A stretch of DNA of 9,658 nt from Anaerolineales bacterium (lineage in GTDB: Bacteria; Chloroflexota; Anaerolineae; 4572-78; J111), in assembly GCA_012032575.1 (NCBI GenBank), contig JAAUSP010000268.1:1-9658 (forward strand), read 5' to 3'. Under the pieces are notes generated by a model. It was not told where the DNA came from and made no database searches. It saw only the letters and a program-made list of their open reading frames with translations. This document shows, piece by piece, positions 1 through 6,935 of the stretch; within the stretch, counting starts at the first letter, position 1, and each line of letters begins with the position of its first letter. A program made the translations under genes and the position numbers.

Positions 1-141
1 CGCAATCGGCGTGGGTTGTTTCGTAGGGGTCGGAGAGGCTGTAGGGGTAGGCGGAACTCCTCCAACTACAAAATAGCCTATTCCCGCCACCACCATAAAA
101 AAAATGACGAGGGGTAAACCTGATACAAGCTTGTTACTCAC
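1..141 (-). CDS. Membrane-anchored Pro/Thr-rich protein, N-terminal part (partial)
   Basis: Reading leftward from a GTG start at 141-139, 47 codons stay open to the window edge. The start is set by a strong Shine-Dalgarno site AAGGAGA at 154-148, six bases upstream. The protein begins with a short polar segment (VSNKLVSG) and then one hydrophobic segment at about residues 9-28 (PLVIFFMVVAGIGYFVVGG). A Pro/Thr-rich stretch follows (PPTPTASPTPT). This is the anchor-plus-stalk layout of the neighbouring protein at 202-1167, so the two are probably co-transcribed surface proteins of one kind; the 60 nt between them show no clear terminator. The functional domain lies outside the window, so no activity can be assigned. 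The anchor should leave the rest of the chain outside the cytoplasm (inference). Confidence 0.75.
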   Translation of the reverse strand, partial: MSNKLVSGLPLVIFFMVVAGIGYFVVGGVPPTPTASPTPTKQPTPIA

Positions 142-147
142 CAACTA

Positions 148-154
148 TCTCCTT
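148..154 (-). promoter_or_regulatory. Ribosome binding site fixing the GTG start at 141
   Basis: On the minus strand AAGGAGA lies six bases before GTG. It decides the start of the partial gene, which would otherwise escape notice because it starts with GTG and runs off the window. Confidence 0.7.
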
Positions 155-201
155 GCGCTATAACTATTATGCTATCTTTTTATTTCAGAGGTAAGGCCAA
201 T

Positions 202-1167
202 TTAAGGGCAATCCCATTTATCTATATCTCTGGGGGCGAGACAATATTCGATACTTTCCTGGCTCTCATTGACTAATTGTACATAGTAGGTCTTATCCAC
301 TATCAGGGGACCGCCGCGCCAAACCAATTCCACCGTATTCAAATCACCATCTCGATCATTATAGGGCAGACTCCCTACCCCCACCGTGAGCCATTGGTTG
401 ATTTGATTCTGATCACGAATTGAGATTTGTACGCCGTTAAGATTAGGTTTAAACATAAAAATCAAAACGGTTTCTTTATTTTTTTCAGAAAAGGAATACC
501 ACCGCTCTTTACCGGCGTCTATACTTCCGAAGGCGCTCGGTCCATCCAGGTCGAAGGGTGTCACGCCGGTTGGCTGTGTCGTAGGTGGAGGTGGCGGTGG
601 CACTATCACCGCTACTGGCACGGCTGATAAACGATAGTCAATATCGCCAATAAAAGGTGCGCCAACCCAGCCTTTTTTGTTGTCAGGCGTGATGACTTCC
701 AGCCAATCCGTGCCAGGGGTGCGCCTTAAAATTACAACCTCATCGCCTTTGTAAACCGCCCCCGCATAGCCGTATTCTAAACCTGGCCCCCAACGCACAT
801 TTAAGTTGTTGGGAAGGACAATCCCGGTAATGGGCGATGCGGGGGTAGGGGAAGGTGTTATGGTTAAGATTGGCGTGGATGAGGCCGGTGCATCGGTTGG
901 TGGCGGAGTAATGGTAAGCGTGGGGATCGGAATCAAAGGTGTTGCAGTAGCGGTGGGGGGAGTAGACGAAACAGGCGGTGGCGAGGTTGGATCTCTTGGT
1001 ATTTTTGCAGGTGTTGAGGTAGATACCGTTGGAGTCAACACAGATGAAACAGTACCCTCTATAGTAGGGGTTGGGGTAGGAAACGGAGTCAAAATCAAAT
1101 AACCCACCCCCAAAATAAGGATTAAGAAAATAACCACCGGCACAACGATTGAGAATCTTTTTAGCAT
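202..1167 (-). CDS. Membrane-anchored SH3b-domain protein with Pro/Thr stalk
   Basis: The protein has 321 residues from the chosen ATG at 1167. The frame is open to 1233, but that start would overlap the upstream kinase gene and place 22 odd residues before the anchor. The 1167 start lies 29 nt after the kinase stop and has only a weak ribosome site. Layout: one hydrophobic anchor at about residues 6-27; a Pro/Thr/Ser stalk to about 115; a bacterial SH3 domain at about 115-175 (NLNVRWGPG, YKGDEVVIL, DWLEV, KGWVG); a poly-Pro linker near 190; and a C-terminal beta-rich domain from about 204 to 321 with one cysteine pair near the end (YCLAP, WDCP). SH3b domains often bind cell-wall peptides, so an extracytoplasmic wall-contacting or sensing role is likely (inference). 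The C-terminal domain recalls pre-peptidase-like beta sandwiches but was not identified. It is the last full gene of the minus-strand cluster. Confidence 0.85.
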   Translation of the reverse strand: MLKRFSIVVPVVIFLILILGVGYLILTPFPTPTPTIEGTVSSVLTPTVSTSTPAKIPRDPTSPPPVSSTPPTATATPLIPIPTLTITPPPTDAPASSTPILTITPSPTPASPITGIVLPNNLNVRWGPGLEYGYAGAVYKGDEVVILRRTPGTDWLEVITPDNKKGWVGAPFIGDIDYRLSAVPVAVIVPPPPPPTTQPTGVTPFDLDGPSAFGSIDAGKERWYSFSEKNKETVLIFMFKPNLNGVQISIRDQNQINQWLTVGVGSLPYNDRDGDLNTVELVWRGGPLIVDKTYYVQLVNESQESIEYCLAPRDIDKWDCP

Positions 1168-1196
1168 AAGCCACTTTTTACAGGGAGCAGATGAGA

Positions 1197-4100
1197 TTAT
1201 TTTTTGGGCCGCTGCGACAGGTAATAAACCCAAAGATAGTAAAAGAAATAAGCAATCAGGAAGGCCAAAGCAATGTAAACTACCCCCCTGGAGTCGCCCA
1301 GCAGTTGCTCAAGCTGAGGGGCAATCATCCCACCGGCCAGCACCGCGACGGCCAAAGAAAGCGGGATCAAATATCTATTAGTCTCATGCTGACGCTCAAC
1401 TTTTTCACGCTCCGCAGCAAAAGCCTCTGCTCGCTTTTGCAAGTCAGATACCCGACTCTGCGTTTTGAGCAATTCCGAGCGGGTTATGGATAACTCCTCC
1501 GTTACTTTTCGCGCCTCTTGCCGCTGCTTGCTGGCATCTTTACGTGATAAAGCCAAAGCTTCATCACGCCAGCCGATATCCGAAATGAGAATCTGAAAGA
1601 GGCGGCCCTGGATCCGCAGCTTCATCTCATTAATGGTCCGGTCAATATCGCCGTTGGCTGAAACCAGTTTTTGCAGGGCTTCCAGGGCAGCGTCTTTTTC
1701 AATCGCCGGCTGCTCGGTATCAATTTTATCCAGAAATTCAGGGATATTCTTGAGCGGATTGCTGGTTTGCAGCAAAGCTTCAATTTCACCCAATTTTTGC
1801 AGCCACATCTCCACGGTTTGGGCTGTTGCTTTGACATTGACCTTGAAGAAGGCATCCCGCTGATTTTTGATCTGCTCCCGCACAGTTCCCAATTCATTCT
1901 GGCATACTTCCAGTTCGTGAGTTTCGACAACCCCGTTTACTTCCGCCTCGTGGAGGGAAACTTCCAGGTCTTTCACCAGCTCTTCGTACTCACCCAATTG
2001 ACTGTGCTCACGGCCAATCGTTTCCAAAATTCGGGCTTGCGACCAGGGATCAAGCCTGGCTTTCAAATCCCGGATACGCTTCTGCTCAATCTCCACCAAT
2101 CGCTGGCTAAGCGTTCTAAAGCCGGACATGCTGGCCCATTCCGGCGGAAAGTTGCCCTCGTGATGTTTGGCATAAACCAGACCCCATAACCACTTGGCAA
2201 CGTCACGGTGTTCGTAGTTATTGGTCTGGATAAACTCCTGATCGAGCCGCTCCAAAGCTTTGAGGTACTCTTTTGCCTCAATCAAACGCATAACTTCGTT
2301 GTATTTTCCGTCATGGTCGGCTTTAAGCTCTAAATCCGCAATCTTAGGGGACAGATTCAGGCGTAATTCCTGAGACAGTCCAGGATACTTGCTCTGCTCA
2401 AGATCGAGGATTGCCTTGTAGTGACGCAAGGCGGCCTGATAATCAGGTTCAAGTTTGTTCAAGGCTCTAAGGGCAAAGAGCGCTCGCGCATCCGCACATT
2501 CCTTTAATTTTTTACGGCGGCTTGCGGCCCAATGAGTTGGCCCCGGATCAAGCTCAAGCAAAGCCTGGTAAGCTTCGTCAAGCGTATTGTACTGCTGAAA
2601 AATCTCCTCACTGCTAAAGCGAAACTGGGTATCTCTGGCACTCGTCTCGTCTATGGCCGCCTGAGCCGCCTTGATCATACTCTCATATTGGTTAACTCGT
2701 AACTGTTTGAGTTTTTCCTGCAAATCATCCGTTTCACTGCCGGCCTCCAGAGTTTCCAGCACCTGGATCTTACTTTGCAAAATCCGGATGGCTTCATCAG
2801 GCTGCTCCGGGTGTCCCGAAGCATAAGCTACATTGGCCTCGTGATGGTGATACTCAACCAGTCGCAAACGAACTTTCTGCCAGATTGCGTTCTGGGTGTC
2901 TACCTGATCTGTAGCATTACTATAAAGCTGCCAAATAATTTCGTAATGATTTACAGCTTCGGTGAATTGTCGGCTCTCCCAGTAGCTTTCGGCAGACCGG
3001 CTTAGCACATTGAGGTACTCCTGACCAATTTCAGAGGCCAGATTTGGATTTTGTTCAAACGCCTGTTGATAATCGCTCAGCGCTTTTTCCAGTTGATCTT
3101 GCTGCACATGGATTTTACCCCGCAGGCTCAAGGCATCCAGGAAACCCGGATAAGTTTCCAGGGCCGCCTCAATCATAGCCAGGGCGCGGTCGGCATGGTA
3201 GCGACCCTTTTGAATATAACTGCGGGCTGCTTCGACAAATTTGGCGGCCTGATCCTGCAAAGCCACCCGTTCCACCTCTTCGGCCTCTGTGTTGGCTTCT
3301 TCTAAAGCCGCTACAAAATCGGCGATACTCTCAAAACGGCTGGCCGGATCTTTGGCGGCGGCCCGGCGCAAAACAGCATCAAAGAAAGTACCCAACTCCG
3401 GCATTATTTCTGACAGCAGTGGCAGCGGCTCGTCCAGATGCTGGTTCATCAATTTGTAATAGCCCGATCGGCTTTCAAAGGGATGGCGATTGGTCAGCAT
3501 CTCGTAAAAGGTAATTGCCAGAGCATATTGGTCGGTGGCTGGGGTGGGCGTTTCCTGCCGCCACTGTTCCGGGGCCATATAATCAAGTGTGCCGATGATG
3601 GAGGTGCTGGAGATCTGCGAAAACTCATCCCGCAGCAGCAGTTTTACCAGGCCGAAATCCGTCAGAACCGGTCGTACCGGCTCCTGGGAAGTATCCAACA
3701 GAATATTGTTGGGGTTAACATCCCGATGAATGATGCCCTGGTTGTGGGCGTAATGCAGGGCCGCCCCAATTTGCCGGACAATGTTGACGGCCTCACTGCG
3801 CGGCAGCGACCCCAACTTCAGTTTATCACGCAGTGTTCCGCCGCCAACATATTCCATGGCAATAAAAGACGGCTCCTCATCGCCGCTGGTTTCGAGGATA
3901 CGGATAATATTGGGGTGTTCCAGCCGGGCCACCGCGCGAGCCTCTTGTTTAAACCGCTTCACCTGGGTGGTATCGTTGTAACCGGGGGTTTTGAGCACCT
4001 TCAACGCCACCGATTGGGTCTGATTGACTCCCTGGAGTTCGGCCAGATAGACGGTGGCGAAACCGCCCTGACCAATTTGCTGTAAAATTTTGTAGCGGTT

Positions 4101-4301
4101 GGGCAAGCCTAATCTGACATTTGCTAACATTTCACCAATCCAGGTCAAGTCAAAAGCATGACTGTAAAGTTTGTTCCGAATCTCCAGCCGACCATTGCGA
4201 GTTACCGCCAGCCCATAAAGTTTCAGCCGGTTGATGGGCGGTGATTGTTCATCATCGGCCACCGACTTTTCTTCCAAAACTCGCTTGTAAATTTTGAGCA
4301 T
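1197..4301 (-). CDS. Ser/Thr protein kinase with TPRs, coiled coil and two C-terminal membrane helices
   Basis: The frame has 1034 residues. Residues 1-60 (KIYKRVLEE, DDEQSP, RLKLYGL, LEIRNKLY, AFDLTWI) are not kinase sequence; they match the C-terminal winged-helix end of AAA_35 ATPases, the part the upstream frame lacks. The kinase domain covers about 68-335: G-loop GQGGFATV 77-84, Lys101 in VALK, Glu120, catalytic loop HRDVNPNN 192-199, DFG 215-217, APEQW 243-247. The loop has Asn where Ser/Thr kinases usually have Lys. TPR-like helices follow from about 350 (one clear unit near 385-420), then a long helical region, a coiled coil at about 913-975 and membrane helices at about 978-997 and 1006-1028. 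The kinase is therefore cytoplasmic and tethered at its C-terminus. The ATG at 4301 has no ribosome site. An ATG further in (MLANVRL, residue 59) has GGTGA close by and could start a kinase-only product. Substrates are unknown. Confidence 0.88.
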   Translation of the reverse strand: MLKIYKRVLEEKSVADDEQSPPINRLKLYGLAVTRNGRLEIRNKLYSHAFDLTWIGEMLANVRLGLPNRYKILQQIGQGGFATVYLAELQGVNQTQSVALKVLKTPGYNDTTQVKRFKQEARAVARLEHPNIIRILETSGDEEPSFIAMEYVGGGTLRDKLKLGSLPRSEAVNIVRQIGAALHYAHNQGIIHRDVNPNNILLDTSQEPVRPVLTDFGLVKLLLRDEFSQISSTSIIGTLDYMAPEQWRQETPTPATDQYALAITFYEMLTNRHPFESRSGYYKLMNQHLDEPLPLLSEIMPELGTFFDAVLRRAAAKDPASRFESIADFVAALEEANTEAEEVERVALQDQAAKFVEAARSYIQKGRYHADRALAMIEAALETYPGFLDALSLRGKIHVQQDQLEKALSDYQQAFEQNPNLASEIGQEYLNVLSRSAESYWESRQFTEAVNHYEIIWQLYSNATDQVDTQNAIWQKVRLRLVEYHHHEANVAYASGHPEQPDEAIRILQSKIQVLETLEAGSETDDLQEKLKQLRVNQYESMIKAAQAAIDETSARDTQFRFSSEEIFQQYNTLDEAYQALLELDPGPTHWAASRRKKLKECADARALFALRALNKLEPDYQAALRHYKAILDLEQSKYPGLSQELRLNLSPKIADLELKADHDGKYNEVMRLIEAKEYLKALERLDQEFIQTNNYEHRDVAKWLWGLVYAKHHEGNFPPEWASMSGFRTLSQRLVEIEQKRIRDLKARLDPWSQARILETIGREHSQLGEYEELVKDLEVSLHEAEVNGVVETHELEVCQNELGTVREQIKNQRDAFFKVNVKATAQTVEMWLQKLGEIEALLQTSNPLKNIPEFLDKIDTEQPAIEKDAALEALQKLVSANGDIDRTINEMKLRIQGRLFQILISDIGWRDEALALSRKDASKQRQEARKVTEELSITRSELLKTQSRVSDLQKRAEAFAAEREKVERQHETNRYLIPLSLAVAVLAGGMIAPQLEQLLGDSRGVVYIALAFLIAYFFYYLWVYYLSQRPKK

Positions 4302-5206
4302 GTCATGGGCGCAGGGTCACTGGTGACACGGGTCTGGACAAATTGAATATTGTCCTCACTGCGCGCCTCCGCCGCCAGAAAGAGTTTCCGCACCAGAACA
4401 TCCACCAGCGAGCCATCCGATTTCACTTCAAGGGCATCAGCCTTTAGCAGAGCATCGCACAATTTCTGGGTCAAATAAGGATGGCCGTTGGTCCAACCAT
4501 ATATTTGATTAAAATAGTCCGCAGCCTGCTCCAGGTATTTGGACTCAATTTCAAGCCGAAACAGATCGCACTCTTCCTTGGTAAAGTCGCGCAGGGTAAT
4601 GGCCTGACTCACATTAAAAGGGGTCCGGGTATGATCTTTAATCAATTCATCGGGAGTGGCCACCCCTGAAAGCACAAAGGTCAAGCGGTGCAAGTCGGGA
4701 TAGTGTACCCGGTCGTTATGCACCGACCGAATGGCGGCAAAAAAGTCATCGGTAAAGCCCAGGCCCAGAGTCATATCAATTTCATCCACAAAAATAACCA
4801 CCGGAGCAGAGATTTCTACCAAAACAACTTCTCGCAAGAATTGCAGAAAGCGTTGATTGAGCGTTGACAGACGCGGCCGCTCGTCCCACCAGCTTTCCAC
4901 CTTCACTTGTAACTTGAGCCGGCGGGCCAGTTCAGCAATCAGGCTAAAATACCAGCTATCAGCCTCAACACTCAGGCCGATGGTATTGAGATCAATCAGG
5001 GCAGTTCTGACCCCCGCTTTGGTCAGCTTTTCCGAAGTGGCAAACATCAGGCTGGATTTACCAATCTGACGGCAGGCCAGAATATAAGCAAACTTGCCGG
5101 CCTGGCATGCCTGTAACAACTGCTCATCGGCCGGGCGTGACAGGTAAGTGCCATATTTAGCTTGAACCGGACCGCCAACCGCCAGTTTCATTGCTTGATT
5201 AACCAT
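4223..5206 (-). CDS. AAA_35-type ATPase, C-terminus out of frame
   Basis: The ATG at 5206 is well supported by AAGGAG at 5219-5214, seven bases upstream. It overlaps the stop of the preceding gene by eight bases, so translation is probably coupled. About residues 20-298 match the AAA_35 (AAA-like) P-loop ATPase family, related to STAND regulators: YLSRPADEQL, Walker A ACRQIGKSS 44-52, Walker B VVIFVDEID 136-143, FTDDFFAAIR, the sensor-like LSGVATP 180-185, and WTNGHPYLTQ near 238-247. The first Walker A glycine is Ala44, as is common in this family. Homology stops after VTSDP (294-298); the last 29 residues are out-of-frame translation of the next gene. The missing winged-helix end starts the overlapping kinase frame at 4301, so the two were probably one gene. 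The likely role is a nucleotide-driven switch feeding the fused kinase (inference). Confidence 0.85.
   Translation of the reverse strand: MVNQAMKLAVGGPVQAKYGTYLSRPADEQLLQACQAGKFAYILACRQIGKSSLMFATSEKLTKAGVRTALIDLNTIGLSVEADSWYFSLIAELARRLKLQVKVESWWDERPRLSTLNQRFLQFLREVVLVEISAPVVIFVDEIDMTLGLGFTDDFFAAIRSVHNDRVHYPDLHRLTFVLSGVATPDELIKDHTRTPFNVSQAITLRDFTKEECDLFRLEIESKYLEQAADYFNQIYGWTNGHPYLTQKLCDALLKADALEVKSDGSLVDVLVRKLFLAAEARSEDNIQFVQTRVTSDPAPMTCSKFTSEFWKKSRWPMMNNHRPSTG
4299..4307. other. Frame break between ATPase and kinase at CATG-A-CATG
   Basis: On the minus strand the sequence reads CCC ATG ACA TGC in the ATPase frame, while the kinase frame uses the second ATG. Removing five bases (one CATG copy plus the spacer A) gives CCC ATG CTC AAA and a continuous protein reading SDPAPMLKIYKRVL, which fits the AAA_35 C-terminus. 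The kinase frame is closed by TGA about ten bases upstream (at 4317-4315), so it cannot extend back on its own. A five-base duplication, a one-base indel, a recoding event and an assembly error are all possible. Confidence 0.6.
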
Positions 5207-6926
5207 TCAGGCGCTCCTTGAAATAACGCTCATACAAGTTGTTCCGAAACACCACTTGCTGGCCCAGCCTTTTAATCAAACCGGCTTCGCGCAAACGGTG
5301 AAAAACATCATTCTCTTCCAGGCTGCGCTGGTGGACAACCAGGGCCAGAGCTTGTTTTAGGTCCGGTTTACGCAAAACCCGGCGCAGATAATGCCGCAGG
5401 TGTTCACCAAACGGGCCGTTATCCTCGGTGGCGTGGGCCAGCAGGGCTGGCAACTCCACTTTACCGATGGCCAACAAATACAGAGCTAAACGGGTTAAAA
5501 ACGGATGCCCGCCAACCAAATCCATCAACTGGTCCAGTTCACCTTGATTAAGGGGTAAATGATGGCGGCGGTTGAGTTCAGCCATTTCCCCCAGGATAAA
5601 ATCTTGTAAGGTAATTGGAGTAGCCACATTAAAAGGTGATTGATTCGGATTATCAATCAAAAGGTAAGGATCAGTTGAACTGCTCAAAAATAACGTCATC
5701 TGGGCAAAATGCTCGTTATCTACCCGGTCGTTGTGCCACGTCCGCAACATGCCAAAAAAATTGCCTTTGAAAGGGCAGCCCTGCATTCGCTCAACCTCAT
5801 CCATGGCCAAAATAAATGATCCCTTGAGTCGAGGAATAATATAATCCGTCATATAGTGGCTGCATTTGATGATATGGGTGCGCCGGCCCGACCAGTATTG
5901 GTCAATCGCTTCGGGCAGGCCCAACGCATCGCCAATCATCACACAAAGCTGGATAAAAAAGTTTTCTTCATCCGCCAGGTATTGTTCGGTAAATTTTTGA
6001 AAGTCAATATAGGCGTGCTGCTGCTCACCACTTTGTTTTACTCGATACAGCATCCGGTGCATCAGCGAACTTTTACCCGTTTGCATCGGGGCCTGGGCAA
6101 AAAGCGTAGCGGCGTAAGGGCTGGTAAGCTGCCGCCAGCACTGCTCATCGGCTTCACGCTCAATATAGAATGGCGAATCAGGGCGCATTGTCCCAAAAGG
6201 TGGCTCGATTTCAAAAGACATTTTTTCTGGACGCACCTCCGCCGGAGGCCGGTTACGAGTGGGGCGGGACCTGGGTTGCGATATGGGGGTTTCCAGCCAG
6301 TGCTGGGCGGTGGCTGCCCCCCAAAAGGCCACCTGTTTGGGCAGAGGCGCTGTCGGCAGATCGTCCAGGGCTTTGAACTTGAGCGCACCCAGCAAATACA
6401 AAATCAACCCGCGATAATATTCGCGCCAATCATCCAGGTTATACAAACATTTGCGGGCCATTTTACGGATGACCCGCAGCATCTCAAAAGGTTTGCCCAA
6501 AGCCAGGTGGGGCAACACGGGCGAGACGGCGTCATCGCCGGACAAAATCGTTTGATACAGTTGTTCGTAAACTGGCACAATTGTTTCCGCCGGCCAGCCA
6601 ATCTCGGCCAAAATAGGCGGGATAAGTGTCACCAAAACTTCGGTTTCCAGGCGCAGCAAATCGTGCAGCACATGGCCCTGGCGAACGGTGGCAAAATCAA
6701 TCAGGCTAACTTCACGGGTGGCCGGGTCTACCAGAATATTTTCCAGGTTCAAATCGCCATGAATAGTCGAATTTTTCACCGGCAGAAAATCACGCAGCAG
6801 GTTTTGATAGCTGAGCAAAGGGTTAGGCAAAGAAGCCGGAAAAGCACCCTTAGCGCTTACCGAACGGCGATTGTGCTTCAAGCCGGATGGCGCAGCGCGG
6901 CTATCCCCGCCTGAGCAAAAATTCAA
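5199..6926 (-). CDS. TCAD9-like kinase C-lobe fused to AAA_35-like ATPase (5' end broken)
   Basis: The frame has 575 residues if it starts at TTG 6926, a start without a ribosome site. Homologous sequence begins only near residue 33 (LPNPLLSYQ). Residues 50-95 carry the catalytic core of an aminoglycoside-phosphotransferase-like kinase fold: HGDLNLENILVD (56-67), SLIDFATV with Asp77, and HVLHDLLRLE. This pattern matches the ternary complex associated domain 9 (TCAD9) described in bacterial conflict systems (family recognition from memory). After a helical segment and a Pro/Arg-rich linker (215-232), residues 245-575 form an AAA_35-like ATPase: SPFYIEREAD, Walker A APMQTGKSS (279-287), Walker B FILAMDEVE, QSPFNVATPITLQDF and GGHPFLTR, then a winged-helix end (VVFRNNLYERYF). 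The N-lobe lies in the preceding frame (6901-7857). The two were probably one gene. How this part is now translated is unclear. Confidence 0.82.
   Translation of the reverse strand: MNFCSGGDSRAAPSGLKHNRRSVSAKGAFPASLPNPLLSYQNLLRDFLPVKNSTIHGDLNLENILVDPATREVSLIDFATVRQGHVLHDLLRLETEVLVTLIPPILAEIGWPAETIVPVYEQLYQTILSGDDAVSPVLPHLALGKPFEMLRVIRKMARKCLYNLDDWREYYRGLILYLLGALKFKALDDLPTAPLPKQVAFWGAATAQHWLETPISQPRSRPTRNRPPAEVRPEKMSFEIEPPFGTMRPDSPFYIEREADEQCWRQLTSPYAATLFAQAPMQTGKSSLMHRMLYRVKQSGEQQHAYIDFQKFTEQYLADEENFFIQLCVMIGDALGLPEAIDQYWSGRRTHIIKCSHYMTDYIIPRLKGSFILAMDEVERMQGCPFKGNFFGMLRTWHNDRVDNEHFAQMTLFLSSSTDPYLLIDNPNQSPFNVATPITLQDFILGEMAELNRRHHLPLNQGELDQLMDLVGGHPFLTRLALYLLAIGKVELPALLAHATEDNGPFGEHLRHYLRRVLRKPDLKQALALVVHQRSLEENDVFHRLREAGLIKRLGQQVVFRNNLYERYFKERLNG
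5214..5219 (-). promoter_or_regulatory. Ribosome binding site of the second ATPase gene
   Basis: AAGGAG lies seven bases before ATG 5206, inside the last codons of the preceding gene. It shows that the second ATPase starts as a separate polypeptide, unlike the two broken junctions in this cluster, which lack such sites. Confidence 0.75.
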
Positions 6927-6935
6927 GGCCGGTTG
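6826..6935. mobile_element. Putative 109-nt insertion (MITE/REP-like) splitting the TCAD9 gene
   Basis: On the minus strand the upstream frame reads GGT CTG CC at 6942-6935 and the downstream frame resumes after TTTGCC ending at 6826. Both sides end in TGCC. Dropping the 109 nt between them joins RIGLP to NPLLSYQ in one frame; 109 is not a multiple of three, so the segment breaks the gene. The segment is GC-rich with hairpin potential: GGATGGC/GCTATCC (6885-6891 with 6900-6906) and AAGCAC/GTGCTT (6842-6847 with 6873-6878). It carries GCCGG three times and resembles the intergenic element near 9413-9453. No clear terminal inverted repeat or transposase is seen, so a small passive element is the best guess. 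Confidence 0.5.

Noticed and set aside
1168..1233. Longer N-terminus for the SH3b protein
   Set aside because: It would overlap the kinase gene end and put 22 residues before the membrane anchor without a ribosome site; the 1167 start fits better.
3438..4085. Plus-strand open frame of 215 residues opposite the kinase domain
   Set aside because: It lies wholly opposite well-conserved kinase motifs and has no recognisable domain.
4285..4300. Canonical -1 slippery heptamer joining ATPase and kinase frames
   Set aside because: The closest site, A AAA TTT, does not fit X XXY YYZ, and no clear downstream pseudoknot was seen. Recoding is left as a possibility only.
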